Shown: positions 43,005-51,800 of the stretch, piece by piece | Numbering within the stretch: position 1 is the stretch's first letter | How the letters are laid out: each line of letters starts with the position of its first letter | Assembly: GCF_004328075.1 (NCBI RefSeq) | Contig: NZ_SJFN01000007.1 | Span: 81,633-145,632, forward strand | Length of the DNA stretch: 64,000 nucleotides | DNA from: Siculibacillus lacustris | Lineage (GTDB): Bacteria > Pseudomonadota > Alphaproteobacteria > Rhizobiales > Ancalomicrobiaceae | Reading direction: 5' to 3' | Notes under the pieces: generated by a model | What the model saw: only the letters and a program-made list of their open reading frames with translations | Database searches by the model: none | What the model was told of the DNA's origin: nothing | Program-made: the position numbers and the translations under genes

Positions 43005-44192
43005 TCAGTTGGCCAAGGTGCGGGCGGTGGCGGCCGGGGAGGCCGTCATCTGTACCAATTGCAAGATCTTCTGGAGATCGTTGATCGGCGCCGTGGCGAT
43101 ATAGACGATGTCCTTGTTCTCGACACGGACCTGCCGGGCCAGGAAATAGGTGTTGGTATCGCGCATGTCGACCCGGTAGACGACGTTGATCCGGTCGACG
43201 CCGGGGGCGATCGGGTAGGACGGATCGATCGCCCGGACGGTCTCGGCGGTCTCCGAGCGCAGCAGGAACACGCCCGACGGATCGGCCTGATACTCGAGCA
43301 GGCCGCCGGCCTTGGCGACCGCCTCCTCGAGCGAGATGCCGAGGGCGTCGAAGGTGACCAGCGCGTTGCGGCCGCTGGCGCCGAAGGCGGTGAAGCTCTG
43401 GGGCGAGCGGGTCAACGTCAGGGTGTCGCCGGGCCACACGAAGATGTTCTCTTCCGGCGAGGTCAGCAGCACCTGCATCGGCACGGTGGCCGAACGGCCG
43501 CCGCGGGTCAGGGTGATGAAGGTCTCGTGGACCGGCGAGCGGATGCCGCCGGCGGTGGCGACGACGTCGAGGATGCGGTCGCCGCGCGACGACAGCGGCA
43601 CGCGCGCGCCTTGGGTGACTTCGCCGGCGACGGTCGCCGAATTGGACAGGTTGCGACTGATCGTCACAAGGACCTGCGGCTCGATGGCCTTGCCGCTCAG
43701 CGCCTTGACGACGCGGCGCTCGACCTCGGGCGGGGTCAGTCCGGCGACCTGGATGCGGCCGGCATAGGGCACGGTGACCGAGCCGTCGCGGGCCACCACC
43801 TGCTCGGGGATGGTCGCGGTATGGGATCCGGGCGAGGCGCGGTCGATCACCGGGCTCGAGAACAGACCGCCGGCGGCGGCCTCCCATATGGTCACCAAGA
43901 GGGCGTCGCCGACGCCGATCACCTGTGAGGGGGCGGGGCGATGGTCGGCGAATCGGCCGTGGAAGCTCGCGCCGTTCTTGCGCGCCAGAATGCCGGCGAC
44001 GCGGGAATCGAGGCGGGTGACGAGATAGCCGTCGTAGTGTTCGTTGGGCGCGCTCTGGGCGGTACCGGCGACGTCGGAGGCCGAGGGTCCCTGCCCGGGC
44101 AGCGTCGAACAGCCGGCCAGCCCCGTCGACAGACAGACCACGAGCGCCGTCACGACACGTCGCACGCGGGCTTCCGATGCACAGCTGTTCAT
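43005..44192 (-). CDS. Polysaccharide export outer-membrane lipoprotein (KpsD/BexD/Wza family)
   Basis: A 395-residue export protein. A lipoprotein signal ends in the lipobox LAGC (cysteine near residue 28). The poly_export domain (VIGVGDALLVTIWEAAAGGL, about 92-111) and two SLBB domains (VTVPYAGRIQVAGLTPPEVE; VAGEVTQGARVPLSSRGDRI) follow. Its size matches BexD/CtrA-type channels. It would form the outer-membrane ring through which the chain passes from the KpsE/KpsMT complex. It heads the minus-strand operon KpsD-like, TPR-like, GT2-GT4, small protein. A GTG six bases upstream of the chosen ATG is a possible start. Confidence 0.9.
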   Translation of the reverse strand: MNSCASEARVRRVVTALVVCLSTGLAGCSTLPGQGPSASDVAGTAQSAPNEHYDGYLVTRLDSRVAGILARKNGASFHGRFADHRPAPSQVIGVGDALLVTIWEAAAGGLFSSPVIDRASPGSHTATIPEQVVARDGSVTVPYAGRIQVAGLTPPEVERRVVKALSGKAIEPQVLVTISRNLSNSATVAGEVTQGARVPLSSRGDRILDVVATAGGIRSPVHETFITLTRGGRSATVPMQVLLTSPEENIFVWPGDTLTLTRSPQSFTAFGASGRNALVTFDALGISLEEAVAKAGGLLEYQADPSGVFLLRSETAETVRAIDPSYPIAPGVDRINVVYRVDMRDTNTYFLARQVRVENKDIVYIATAPINDLQKILQLVQMTASPAATARTLAN

Positions 44193-44427
44193 ACCCACTC
44201 ACAATTCCGATGGGGTTCCCGGGCGAACCGGCCGAAGACTCGCAGATGCGACGCCGCCGGGTCAATCGACCCGCCACCGCGGAGCGACTGTAGCCGAGGA
44301 GTGTTGCCAAGTCGCTACAATTGGTCGGACCGGCAATCGGGGTGCGGCATTTGCGGCAATCGGACCGGCGATCGACCGGTGCAGGCCGCCGCCGTCGCGG
44401 GCCGCCTTGACGACTTCGCGGCCGGCG
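44193..44427. promoter_or_regulatory. Divergent region, export lipoprotein and P450 operon
   Basis: The 235-bp region should hold promoters for both operons. TACAAT at 44316-44321 is a good -10-like hexamer, but no fitting -35 box lies 16-18 bases upstream. The word CTACAATT (44315-44322) recurs at 48492-48499 before the polyketide synthase gene. No other structure was found. Confidence 0.35.
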
Positions 44428-45906
44428 ATGTCGAATGACGCGGCCGGTGCACGCGACGCCGCCGTCCTACGCGAGGCCGCCATGTATTTCGGACTCTACG
44501 AACCGCCGCCGGTGGTCGAAGAACACGGAGACGAGTTGTTCGTCCCGGCCTATCCGCGGCCCCTCACGAAGCCGGCCGGCCTGCTGCAGCTGATGCTCGG
44601 GGCGCGCTACAATCTGCTCGGTTCGTGGCTCGAGGACCATTACCGCAGCGGGGTCGATTCGTTCCCGATCCTCGGCCGCCAGATCGTGCTGGTGAACGCG
44701 CCCGAACACGTCAAACACGTGATGGTCACCCGCAACGACATCTACGAGCGCAAGAGCCCGCAGATGCGCCGGGCGCTCGAGGTGCTGATCGGCGACGGGC
44801 TGTTCATCTCCGACGGGGCGACCTGGGCGAAGCGCCGGCCGCTGGTCGCCGACATCGTCCACAAGAAGCGCCTGCCGGAATTCGCGCCGACCATGGAGGA
44901 GGTGACGCGGGCCGTCGCCGACCGCTGGGCGGAACTGCCGGCGGGCAGCGAATTCGACGTCACGGTGGAGATGGCCCAACTCACCGCCGAGATCATCGCG
45001 CGCACGGTGTTCGGCAGCCGCCTCGGGCAGGCGGCGGCGCGGCGGGTGATCGACGGGTTCACCACCTATCAGGCCTCGGTCGATTCCTTCAATCTCGGCT
45101 ATTTCCTCGGCGCCGACGACGGCTGGCCGCTGTTCCAGGGGCCGCGCAAGCGGCGGGCGGTGGCCGAGGTCCACGCGGTGGTCGAGGGGGTGATCGAAGC
45201 GCATCTGGCCGGGGCCGGCGACGCCGGTTCGATGGTGCAACTGCTGATCGAGCGCAATCGCCGCAACCCCGACCTCGGCCTCGACGTCACGGCGCTGCGC
45301 AACGAGGCGGCGACGATCTTCATGGCCGGCCACGAGACCACCGCCACGACCCTGACCTGGGCGTGGTATCTGCTCGCCAACGCGCCCTGGGTCGAAGAAG
45401 CGATCCATACCGAGATCGACACGGTGTGCGGGCTCCGCGACGCGACCTTCGCCGACCTGCCGCGCCTCGATCTGTGCCGGGCGGTGATCCAGGAGACGCT
45501 GCGGCTCTATCCGCCGGTACCCTTGCAGCCGCGTCAGGCCGGGGCCGCCGACCGCATCGCCGACGTCCAGGTCGAGAAGGGGGCCCTGGTGATGGTGGTG
45601 CCGTGGCTCCTCCACCGCTCGCCCGATCTGTGGGAGCGGCCGCACCACTTCCTGCCGGAACGCTTCACCGACGGCACCCGGATCGATCCCTTCGCCTATA
45701 TCCCGTTCTCGGTCGGGCCGCGGATCTGCCCGGGGCTCAACTTCGGACTGAGCGAGGCGATCCTCTGTCTGGCGATGCTCGCCCAACGCTTCCGGGTGAT
45801 CCCGCGGCCGGGGCGCAAGGTCGAGCCGGTGTGCCGGCTGACGCTGCGGCCGCTCGGCGGTCTGCCGGCGACGATCGAGCCCCGGGCGCGAAAGGCCGCG
45901 GCATGA
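44428..45906 (+). CDS. Cytochrome P450
   Basis: A 492-residue P450 with all key motifs: I-helix AGHETTATT (about residue 300), K-helix ExxR as ETLR (Glu356) and heme loop FSVGPRICPG with the ligand Cys434. It has no membrane anchor, so it is a soluble enzyme that needs outside electron donors; none is encoded here. ATG 44428 is used; ATG 44482 (474 residues) has a better ribosome binding site (GAGG) and is a serious alternative. Its stop overlaps the acyltransferase start (ATGA), and an SDR follows. In this setting it probably hydroxylates or desaturates the alkyl chain of the lipid made by the polyketide synthase and oxoamine synthase nearby. Confidence 0.9.
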   Translation: MSNDAAGARDAAVLREAAMYFGLYEPPPVVEEHGDELFVPAYPRPLTKPAGLLQLMLGARYNLLGSWLEDHYRSGVDSFPILGRQIVLVNAPEHVKHVMVTRNDIYERKSPQMRRALEVLIGDGLFISDGATWAKRRPLVADIVHKKRLPEFAPTMEEVTRAVADRWAELPAGSEFDVTVEMAQLTAEIIARTVFGSRLGQAAARRVIDGFTTYQASVDSFNLGYFLGADDGWPLFQGPRKRRAVAEVHAVVEGVIEAHLAGAGDAGSMVQLLIERNRRNPDLGLDVTALRNEAATIFMAGHETTATTLTWAWYLLANAPWVEEAIHTEIDTVCGLRDATFADLPRLDLCRAVIQETLRLYPPVPLQPRQAGAADRIADVQVEKGALVMVVPWLLHRSPDLWERPHHFLPERFTDGTRIDPFAYIPFSVGPRICPGLNFGLSEAILCLAMLAQRFRVIPRPGRKVEPVCRLTLRPLGGLPATIEPRARKAAA

Positions 45907-46778
45907 ATGGCCCCCTGCGGGCTCTCGTCGATCATTGGCATCTGATGATGTACCGGCTGATGGCGCACGGACCGATCGGTCTGTCCTCGTGGCTGGGGTC
46001 GGTCATCGTCGGCATCAACATGCGGATCAACCACCGCGACGCCATCGACGGCGCCCGGCGCAATCTGGCGATCCACCACCCCGAGGCCGATGCCGCGACG
46101 ATCGAGGCCGGCGTGCGGCGCTACATGGACAACATCGGCCGGCTCTACGGCGAATTCGCCGTGCTGCACCGGATGGTGCCGGAGGGCCGGGTCGAGATGA
46201 TCGGCTTTCACCCCGACTCTCCGGAGGAGGCGGGCCAGCCGATCCTGGCGATCGTCCTGCATCTCGGCAATTGGGAGGTGATCGGTGCCGCGCTCGAGCA
46301 CGTGGGGCGGCGGGTCGCGAGTTTCTGGGATCCACCGAAGACGCCGATGCAGCGCCGGATCGTCGAAGAGTCGCGGACGCAGGTCGGCATTCGCCTGCTG
46401 TCGCCGGACCTCGCCGGGCTGCGCGACGCCCTCGCCGAACTGAGGGCCGGCGGTCTGGTGGCGATCTTCGGCGACGAGGCCCGCTCTGGGAAGACCATGG
46501 CACCGCTGTTCGGCCGCCCGCCGCACCTCTCGGGCAATCTGTCGATCGCGGCGCGGCTGGCGCGCAAGACCGACGCACGGCTGGTGGTGGCCCATTGCGA
46601 GCGGCTCGACGGCTGCCGCTTCAGGATCCGGGCCGGCGAACGGTTCCGGCTGCCGGAAACGCCGGGGCGGACGGTGCTCGACGACGTCGCCTTTCTCAAC
46701 GCAAAGATCGAACCCGTCATCACCGCCCACCTCGACCGCTGGTATTATCTCGACGATTCGATCGCGCCGATCGAGTGA
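45903..46778 (+). CDS. LpxL/HtrB-like lipid acyltransferase
   Basis: A 291-residue member of the lysophospholipid acyltransferase superfamily (lipid A lauroyltransferase type). The catalytic H-x4-E motif is HLGNWE (about residue 122), preceded by IVLHLGNWEVIGAA and followed by FGDEARSGKTMAPLFGRP, as in LpxL-like proteins. The hydrophobic N-terminus (LMAHGPIGLSSWLGSVIVGI) can dip into the membrane. It lies between the P450 and a ketosphinganine-reductase-like SDR rather than near lipid A genes, so its acceptor may be the amino or hydroxyl group of a sphingoid-like base. Acceptor assignment is inference. Confidence 0.82.
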   Translation: MNGPLRALVDHWHLMMYRLMAHGPIGLSSWLGSVIVGINMRINHRDAIDGARRNLAIHHPEADAATIEAGVRRYMDNIGRLYGEFAVLHRMVPEGRVEMIGFHPDSPEEAGQPILAIVLHLGNWEVIGAALEHVGRRVASFWDPPKTPMQRRIVEESRTQVGIRLLSPDLAGLRDALAELRAGGLVAIFGDEARSGKTMAPLFGRPPHLSGNLSIAARLARKTDARLVVAHCERLDGCRFRIRAGERFRLPETPGRTVLDDVAFLNAKIEPVITAHLDRWYYLDDSIAPIE

Positions 46779-46814
46779 ACGACCAATCCTGTGCGCGATC
46801 CGGGAGTGACCCCC

Positions 46815-47639
46815 ATGCAAGCATCGCAACAAGGAACCGAGCGCCGACCGGTGGCTCTGATCTCCGGCGGCTCGAGCGGCATCGGACTGGCCTGCGCCGA
46901 GATCCTGGTGCGGCGCGGCTACGCCGTGGTGGTGGCGGCGCGCGACCCCGACCGGCTGGCGGCGGCGGCGCGCCTCGGAGCGATCGAGGGCGCGGCGGTC
47001 ACCACCCGGCGCCTCGACGTCACCGATGCCGCGGCCTGCGCCGAGACCGTCGCCGAGGTCGTGGCGAGCCACGGCGGCCTCGACTGGCTGCTGACCTCGG
47101 CCGGCATCGTCGAGCCGGGGATGTTCCTCGACGGCGATCCCGCCGGCCCTCGCCGCGAGATGGAGACCAACTATTTCGGCACGCTCAATCTGGTCCGACC
47201 GGCGGCGGTGGCGATGGCGGCGAGCGGCGGCGGGCGGATCACGATGATCGCCTCGGCCGCGGCGTTCATCGGCATCCTCGGCTATTCCGGCTACGGCGCC
47301 TCGAAATTCGCGGTGCGGGGGCTCGGGGAATGCCTGCGCGTCGAGTTGGCGCCGAAGGGAATCTCGGTCAGCGTCGCCTTCCCGCCGGACACCGATACGC
47401 CGCAGCTGGCCGGCGAAGCCCTGACCCGCCCCGAGGCGACGCGGCTGATTGCCGAGGGCACCGGCGTGTGGGCGGCGAAGACGGTCGCCGAACGGCTGAT
47501 CGCCGGGGCCGAGGCCGGGCGCTTCATGCTCGTGCCGTCGCGCCAGTTGGCGCTGCTCGGGGCGCTGGCCAGCCTGATCGCCCCGGGATTCCGCTGGCAC
47601 CAGGGCCGGATCGCGGCGAAGTTCAGCGCTCGTCGTTGA
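46815..47639 (+). CDS. SDR resembling 3-ketodihydrosphingosine reductase
   Basis: A 274-residue SDR. The NADPH motif is ISGGSSGIGLACAEILVRRG (about residues 16-35), followed by RDPDRL, catalytic serine in IASAAAFIGILGY and Tyr-x3-Lys in YGASKFAVRG. The substrate-side motif VAFPPDTDTPQL and the hydrophobic C-terminal segment (LALLGALASLIAPGF) are characteristic of KDSR/TSC10-type enzymes, which reduce 3-ketosphinganine to sphinganine. The ATG at 46815 has GGGAG 9 bases upstream. It is the third gene of the P450 operon; its end overlaps the convergent phosphotransferase gene by 17 bases. Confidence 0.82.
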   Translation: MQASQQGTERRPVALISGGSSGIGLACAEILVRRGYAVVVAARDPDRLAAAARLGAIEGAAVTTRRLDVTDAAACAETVAEVVASHGGLDWLLTSAGIVEPGMFLDGDPAGPRREMETNYFGTLNLVRPAAVAMAASGGGRITMIASAAAFIGILGYSGYGASKFAVRGLGECLRVELAPKGISVSVAFPPDTDTPQLAGEALTRPEATRLIAEGTGVWAAKTVAERLIAGAEAGRFMLVPSRQLALLGALASLIAPGFRWHQGRIAAKFSARR

Positions 47640-48453
47640 CGTCGCCGGAGCCGGCGGCGCCGGCGGCATCGCGTTCCCGCCGGGCGCGGTCGTCGTCGGC
47701 GCGCAGCACCGGCGCATAGTCGAACACCACCCACAGGAAGGTGGCGAGGAAGGCCGCGCCGGTGAAGGCCACCGCCAGGTCGCACCAGGTCATCGCCACG
47801 CCGGCCAGCACGAAGTGCGGGGCGCCGAAGAGCGCGATCAGCGTGTTCATCGCGACGATCGCCAAGCGGATCTCGGTCGGCCCGGAATGGGCCACGGTGA
47901 CGTGGAACTCGCCGGAGACGTGGACCCGCACGAAGACGTAGATCGACAGCATGTGGTAGGTGGTCAGGGCAAACAGCGCGACGCGCAGATCGACCCACGG
48001 CGACAGGCCGATACCGACGCCGATCATCAGATTGCCGACGGCGTCGATGTTCTGATCCAGGAAATATCCGTAGCGCGGCCGTTCGACGCGGCGGTGGCGG
48101 GCGAGCGAGCCGTCGAGCGAATCGCCGAACCAGTGGATGGCGAGTCCCAGAGAGGCGAGCCAGACGAAGGCCGGCGACAGCCAGCAGGCCGCGTATCCGG
48201 CCATCGTCACAACGGCTCCGAGTATGCCGAACGCCGTCAGGTGATCGGGAGTGACACGATCCGGAATCCACCGCACCAACAGGGTGAGCGCGCGCCGTTC
48301 GAGTTCCGACAGGGGACTGGCGTGGATACGCTCGGTCCGGGGCGCCATGACGGTGTTCAAGTCGATGTTCTCGATCGCGTTGTGCCGTTCTGGAGTTTCG
48401 GCCGACTCGGACGTCGTCGCAGGGTACAACCAAGGGCGACGCGGCAGGAACAT
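47623..48453 (-). CDS. CDP-alcohol phosphatidyltransferase family protein
   Basis: A 276-residue membrane enzyme. The complete CDP-alcohol phosphotransferase signature D-x2-D-G-x2-A-R-x8-G-x3-D-x3-D is present, as DSLDGSLAR followed eight residues later by GYFLDQNID. About six membrane segments surround it. The start at 48453 is chosen because GGAGC lies 5 bases upstream; ATG 48348 is a shorter alternative. Family members join a CDP-activated lipid or head group to an alcohol. Beside the polyketide synthase/oxoamine synthase genes it could place a phospho-head group on a ceramide-like lipid, or use CDP-diacylglycerol for an ordinary phospholipid. It is divergent from the synthase gene. Confidence 0.85.
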   Translation of the reverse strand: MFLPRRPWLYPATTSESAETPERHNAIENIDLNTVMAPRTERIHASPLSELERRALTLLVRWIPDRVTPDHLTAFGILGAVVTMAGYAACWLSPAFVWLASLGLAIHWFGDSLDGSLARHRRVERPRYGYFLDQNIDAVGNLMIGVGIGLSPWVDLRVALFALTTYHMLSIYVFVRVHVSGEFHVTVAHSGPTEIRLAIVAMNTLIALFGAPHFVLAGVAMTWCDLAVAFTGAAFLATFLWVVFDYAPVLRADDDRARRERDAAGAAGSGDVNDER

Positions 48454-48810
48454 TTCTGCTCCATGAGTCGCGTGCGGATCAATAGCCGGAACTACAATTT
48501 TTAAGGACAATGTAATAAATTACAATCCTGAATTGCATCACACTGATCAATTCTCGTCAATATTTCGACCAGATCATGACGAAAGCGAGAAATCGACGCA
48601 TCACCTCGAACATTGCCAACCTTGACTGATTTCCCTCGAGTCGAGGCCGTCTCTATCTGCCTTTCACCAACTGGACACGTATGGTGTTGGCTGTTACCAA
48701 CGCCGAACGCTGACACGCCCGCTTTAGCGGAATCTGAACGCATGGGGCATGGATGGCCCAACCACCGGCGCCGGATCGATGATGACGCGCAGCGCCCCGA
48801 GAACATGAAC
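48454..48810. promoter_or_regulatory. AT-rich divergent control region before the polyketide synthase
   Basis: About 357 bp between the divergent phosphotransferase and polyketide synthase starts, clearly richer in A/T than the surroundings from 48480 to 48620. It holds a perfect inverted repeat TGTAATAAATTACA (48511-48524), a second repeat GAATTG/CAATTC with 12-base spacing (48530-48553), and CTACAATT (48492-48499). No gene is supported. TTGACT at about 48619 may be a -35 box but lacks a clear -10 partner. The region is likely bound by a dedicated regulator not encoded in this cluster. Confidence 0.45.
48511..48524. promoter_or_regulatory. Inverted repeat, candidate operator
   Basis: TGTAAT and ATTACA are perfect 6-bp arms with a 2-base spacer. 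The site lies 58 bases from the phosphotransferase start and about 290 bases before the polyketide synthase start, so it could control either or both. The symmetry suits a dimeric helix-turn-helix repressor. Confidence 0.45.
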
Positions 48811-51800
48811 ATGTCGTTTCGTCCCGGCCTCTCGGCCTCCCAGATCGCCGTCGTCGGCGCCGCGTGCCGCGTGCCGGGGGCCGGATCGACGGACGCCTTC
48901 TGGGAGCTCCTGACGCGCGGCGACTGTTCGGTCGTCGACCGGCCGGTGGGGCGGTGGAACGTCGAGCGGTTCCTGCGTCCGGGCGCCCCGGAACCGGGCT
49001 TCACCTATTCCTTCGCCGGCGGCTATCTCGACGATCCCTTCGCCTTCGATCCGGCGCCGTTCGGGCTGTCGCCGCGCGAGGCGCGGCAGATGGATCCGCA
49101 ACAGCGCCTGCTGCTCGAGATCGCCTGGATCGCGCTCGAGGACGCCGGCCTCGCGCCGGCCGACCTCGCGACCCAGACCGTCGGCGTCTACGTCGGCGCT
49201 TCGGCGGTCGACCATCAGGCCCATGCGTCGATCGATCCGGCGATCATGGAATCCCACTACATGTCGGGGAATTCCCTTTCGATCCTGTCGAATCGGATCT
49301 CCTACGTGTTCGATCTGCGCGGACCGAGCTTCACGCTCGATTCGGCCTGTTCGTCGTCCTTCGTGGCGCTGGCGGAAGCGGTGGCGGCCCTGGAGGCCGG
49401 CCGCATCGACACGGCGATCGTTGGCGGCGTCAACCTGTTGCTGACGCCGGTTCCGTTCATCGGCTTTTCGCAGGCACGCATGTTGTCGCCGACCGGGCGG
49501 TCGCGACCGTTCTCCCAGGACGCCGACGGCTACGTGCGCTCCGAGGGTGCGGCGGCGGTGGTGCTGCGCCGCCTCGCCGACGCGCGGGCCGCCGGCGATC
49601 GGGTGCGCGGCGTGGTTCTCGGCACGGCGGTCAATTCCGACGGGCGCACCACCGGCATCTCGTTGCCGTCGCTCGACGGCCAGAAGCGCCTGCTCGGCGA
49701 CCTCTACGGCCATCTCGGGCTCGATCCCGACGCGCTCGCCTTCATCGAGGCGCACGGCACCGGCACCAAGGTCGGCGATCCGATCGAGGCGACGGCGATC
49801 GGCGACGTGCTGGCCAAGCGCCGCGCGCGACCGCTGCCGATCGGTTCGGTCAAGTCGAACGTCGGCCATCTCGAAGCCGCCTCGGGGCTGGTCGGGTTCC
49901 TCAAGACCCTGTTGGCGCTCGAACACCGGCTTTTGCCGCCGTCGCTCCATTGCACGCGGACCAACGAGCTGATCGACTTCGACGCCGCCAATCTCACCGT
50001 GGTGCGGACCGCCCTGCCGCTGGCCACCGACCGCGGCCCGCTCGTCGCCGGCATCTGCAACTACGGATTCGGCGGCACCAACGCCCATGTCGTGCTCGGC
50101 GAGGGCGACGCCGCGGCGATCGTTCCCGAAGCGACGGAGGCGGAGGCGTCCGACGCCCCGCTGCTGGTGGTTTCGGCGGCGACCCGCGAGGCGCTGAGCG
50201 CTCGGCTCGGCCAGACCGCGACGCTGCTGGAAGCCGGCGCGCCGATCGCCGCGGTCGCGGCGACCCTCGGCCATCGCCGGGCGATCCTGCCCGTGCGCTT
50301 CGCGGTGTCGACCGCGGCGGGCGACGCGGTGGCGGCGACGTTGCGGCGCTTCGCGGCCGGCGGTGCGGAGGGCGACGGCGCCTTCGGCCAGGCCGCGTCG
50401 GAGGCGCGACCGATCGCCTGGGTGTTCTCCGGCAACGGCGGCCAGTACGAGCGGATGGGCGCGGTCGCCTATGCGCGCTCGGCAGCGTTCCGCCGCGAGA
50501 TCGACGATCTCGATCGGCGCTTCCGGCCGCTCGCCGGCTGGTCGATCGCCGCGGCGCTGGAGACCGGCCTGTCGGCGGAGCGGCTGGCCCGGACCTCGAT
50601 CTGTCAGCCGATCCTCTATGCGATCCAGTCGGCGCTCGCCGCGGTGGCCAAGGCCCGCGGGCTGCGGCCGGCGGTGGTGTTCGGCCATTCGATGGGCGAA
50701 GTGGCGGCGGCGGAAGCGGCCGGCATCCTCGATCGCGACGACGCGCTGAAGCTGATCCATTTCCGCAGCCTGCGCCAGGAAGAGGTGCGCGGCGAAGGCC
50801 GCATGCTGGTGGTCGCCGCCGCCGAAGCGCAGCTCACCGACCTCATCGCCGACTTCGGCTCGCCGCGGATCGAGATCGCGGCGATCAACGGCCCTGCCTC
50901 GGCGACGGTGTCGGGACCGGACGCGGATCTCACCGCCTTCGCGCGTCGCTGCCGGCGCGCCCGGGTCGCCACGGTGGCCCTCGACATCGACTATCCGTTC
51001 CACAGTTCGGCGCTCGACCGGGTCGAGGCGGAGATCGTCGCGGATCTCGCCGACCTCGCGCCGCATGCCGGCGACATCCCCTTCCTGTCGACGGTCACCG
51101 CCACGATGGTCGAGGGCGCCGCCCTGACCGGCGACTACTGGTGGACCAATCTGCGCCGGCCGGTGCATTTCGCCGCGGCGGTCGATCGGGCGATCGACCT
51201 CGGCATCCATGATTTCCACGAGATCGGCCCGGCGCCGATCCTGACTGGGGCGATCCGCGATTGTCTGCGCGCCCGCGAGGTCGACGGGCGGGTGTTCGGG
51301 ACGCTCTCCCAGAAGGACCAGGATCTCGGCGATCCGGTCGCCGGCATGGTGGCGCGGATGGTCGCCCACGGCGCCGGCTTCGACCGCACGGCGATGTTCG
51401 GGCCGCGCCCGCGCCGGGCCTTGGCGCTGCCGGCCTATCCGTTCCAGGACACAGACCATCTGCTGTCCGGCACCGCGGAAGCGATGACGGCGCTGGGCAC
51501 GACCTGGGGTGCGACGCCGCTGCATCCGCTGCTCGGGGCAAGGCTCGCCGACGGCTCGGCGGAATGGCGCAGCCTGATCGATCCGGTGCTGGTGCCGTGG
51601 CTCGGCGACCATCGCGTCGACGGCGGCATCGTGGTGCCGGCAGCGGCGCTGATCGAGACGGCGCTGGCCGCGGCCCGCGAGTTGTTGGGCACCGGCCCGC
51701 TGGAGATCGGCGAATTCGACATCTCCAAGGCCCTGACGCTGGCGCCCGGGGAGATCCGCGAGATCGCCACACGCTGGTCGGACCAGACCCGGACGATCGA

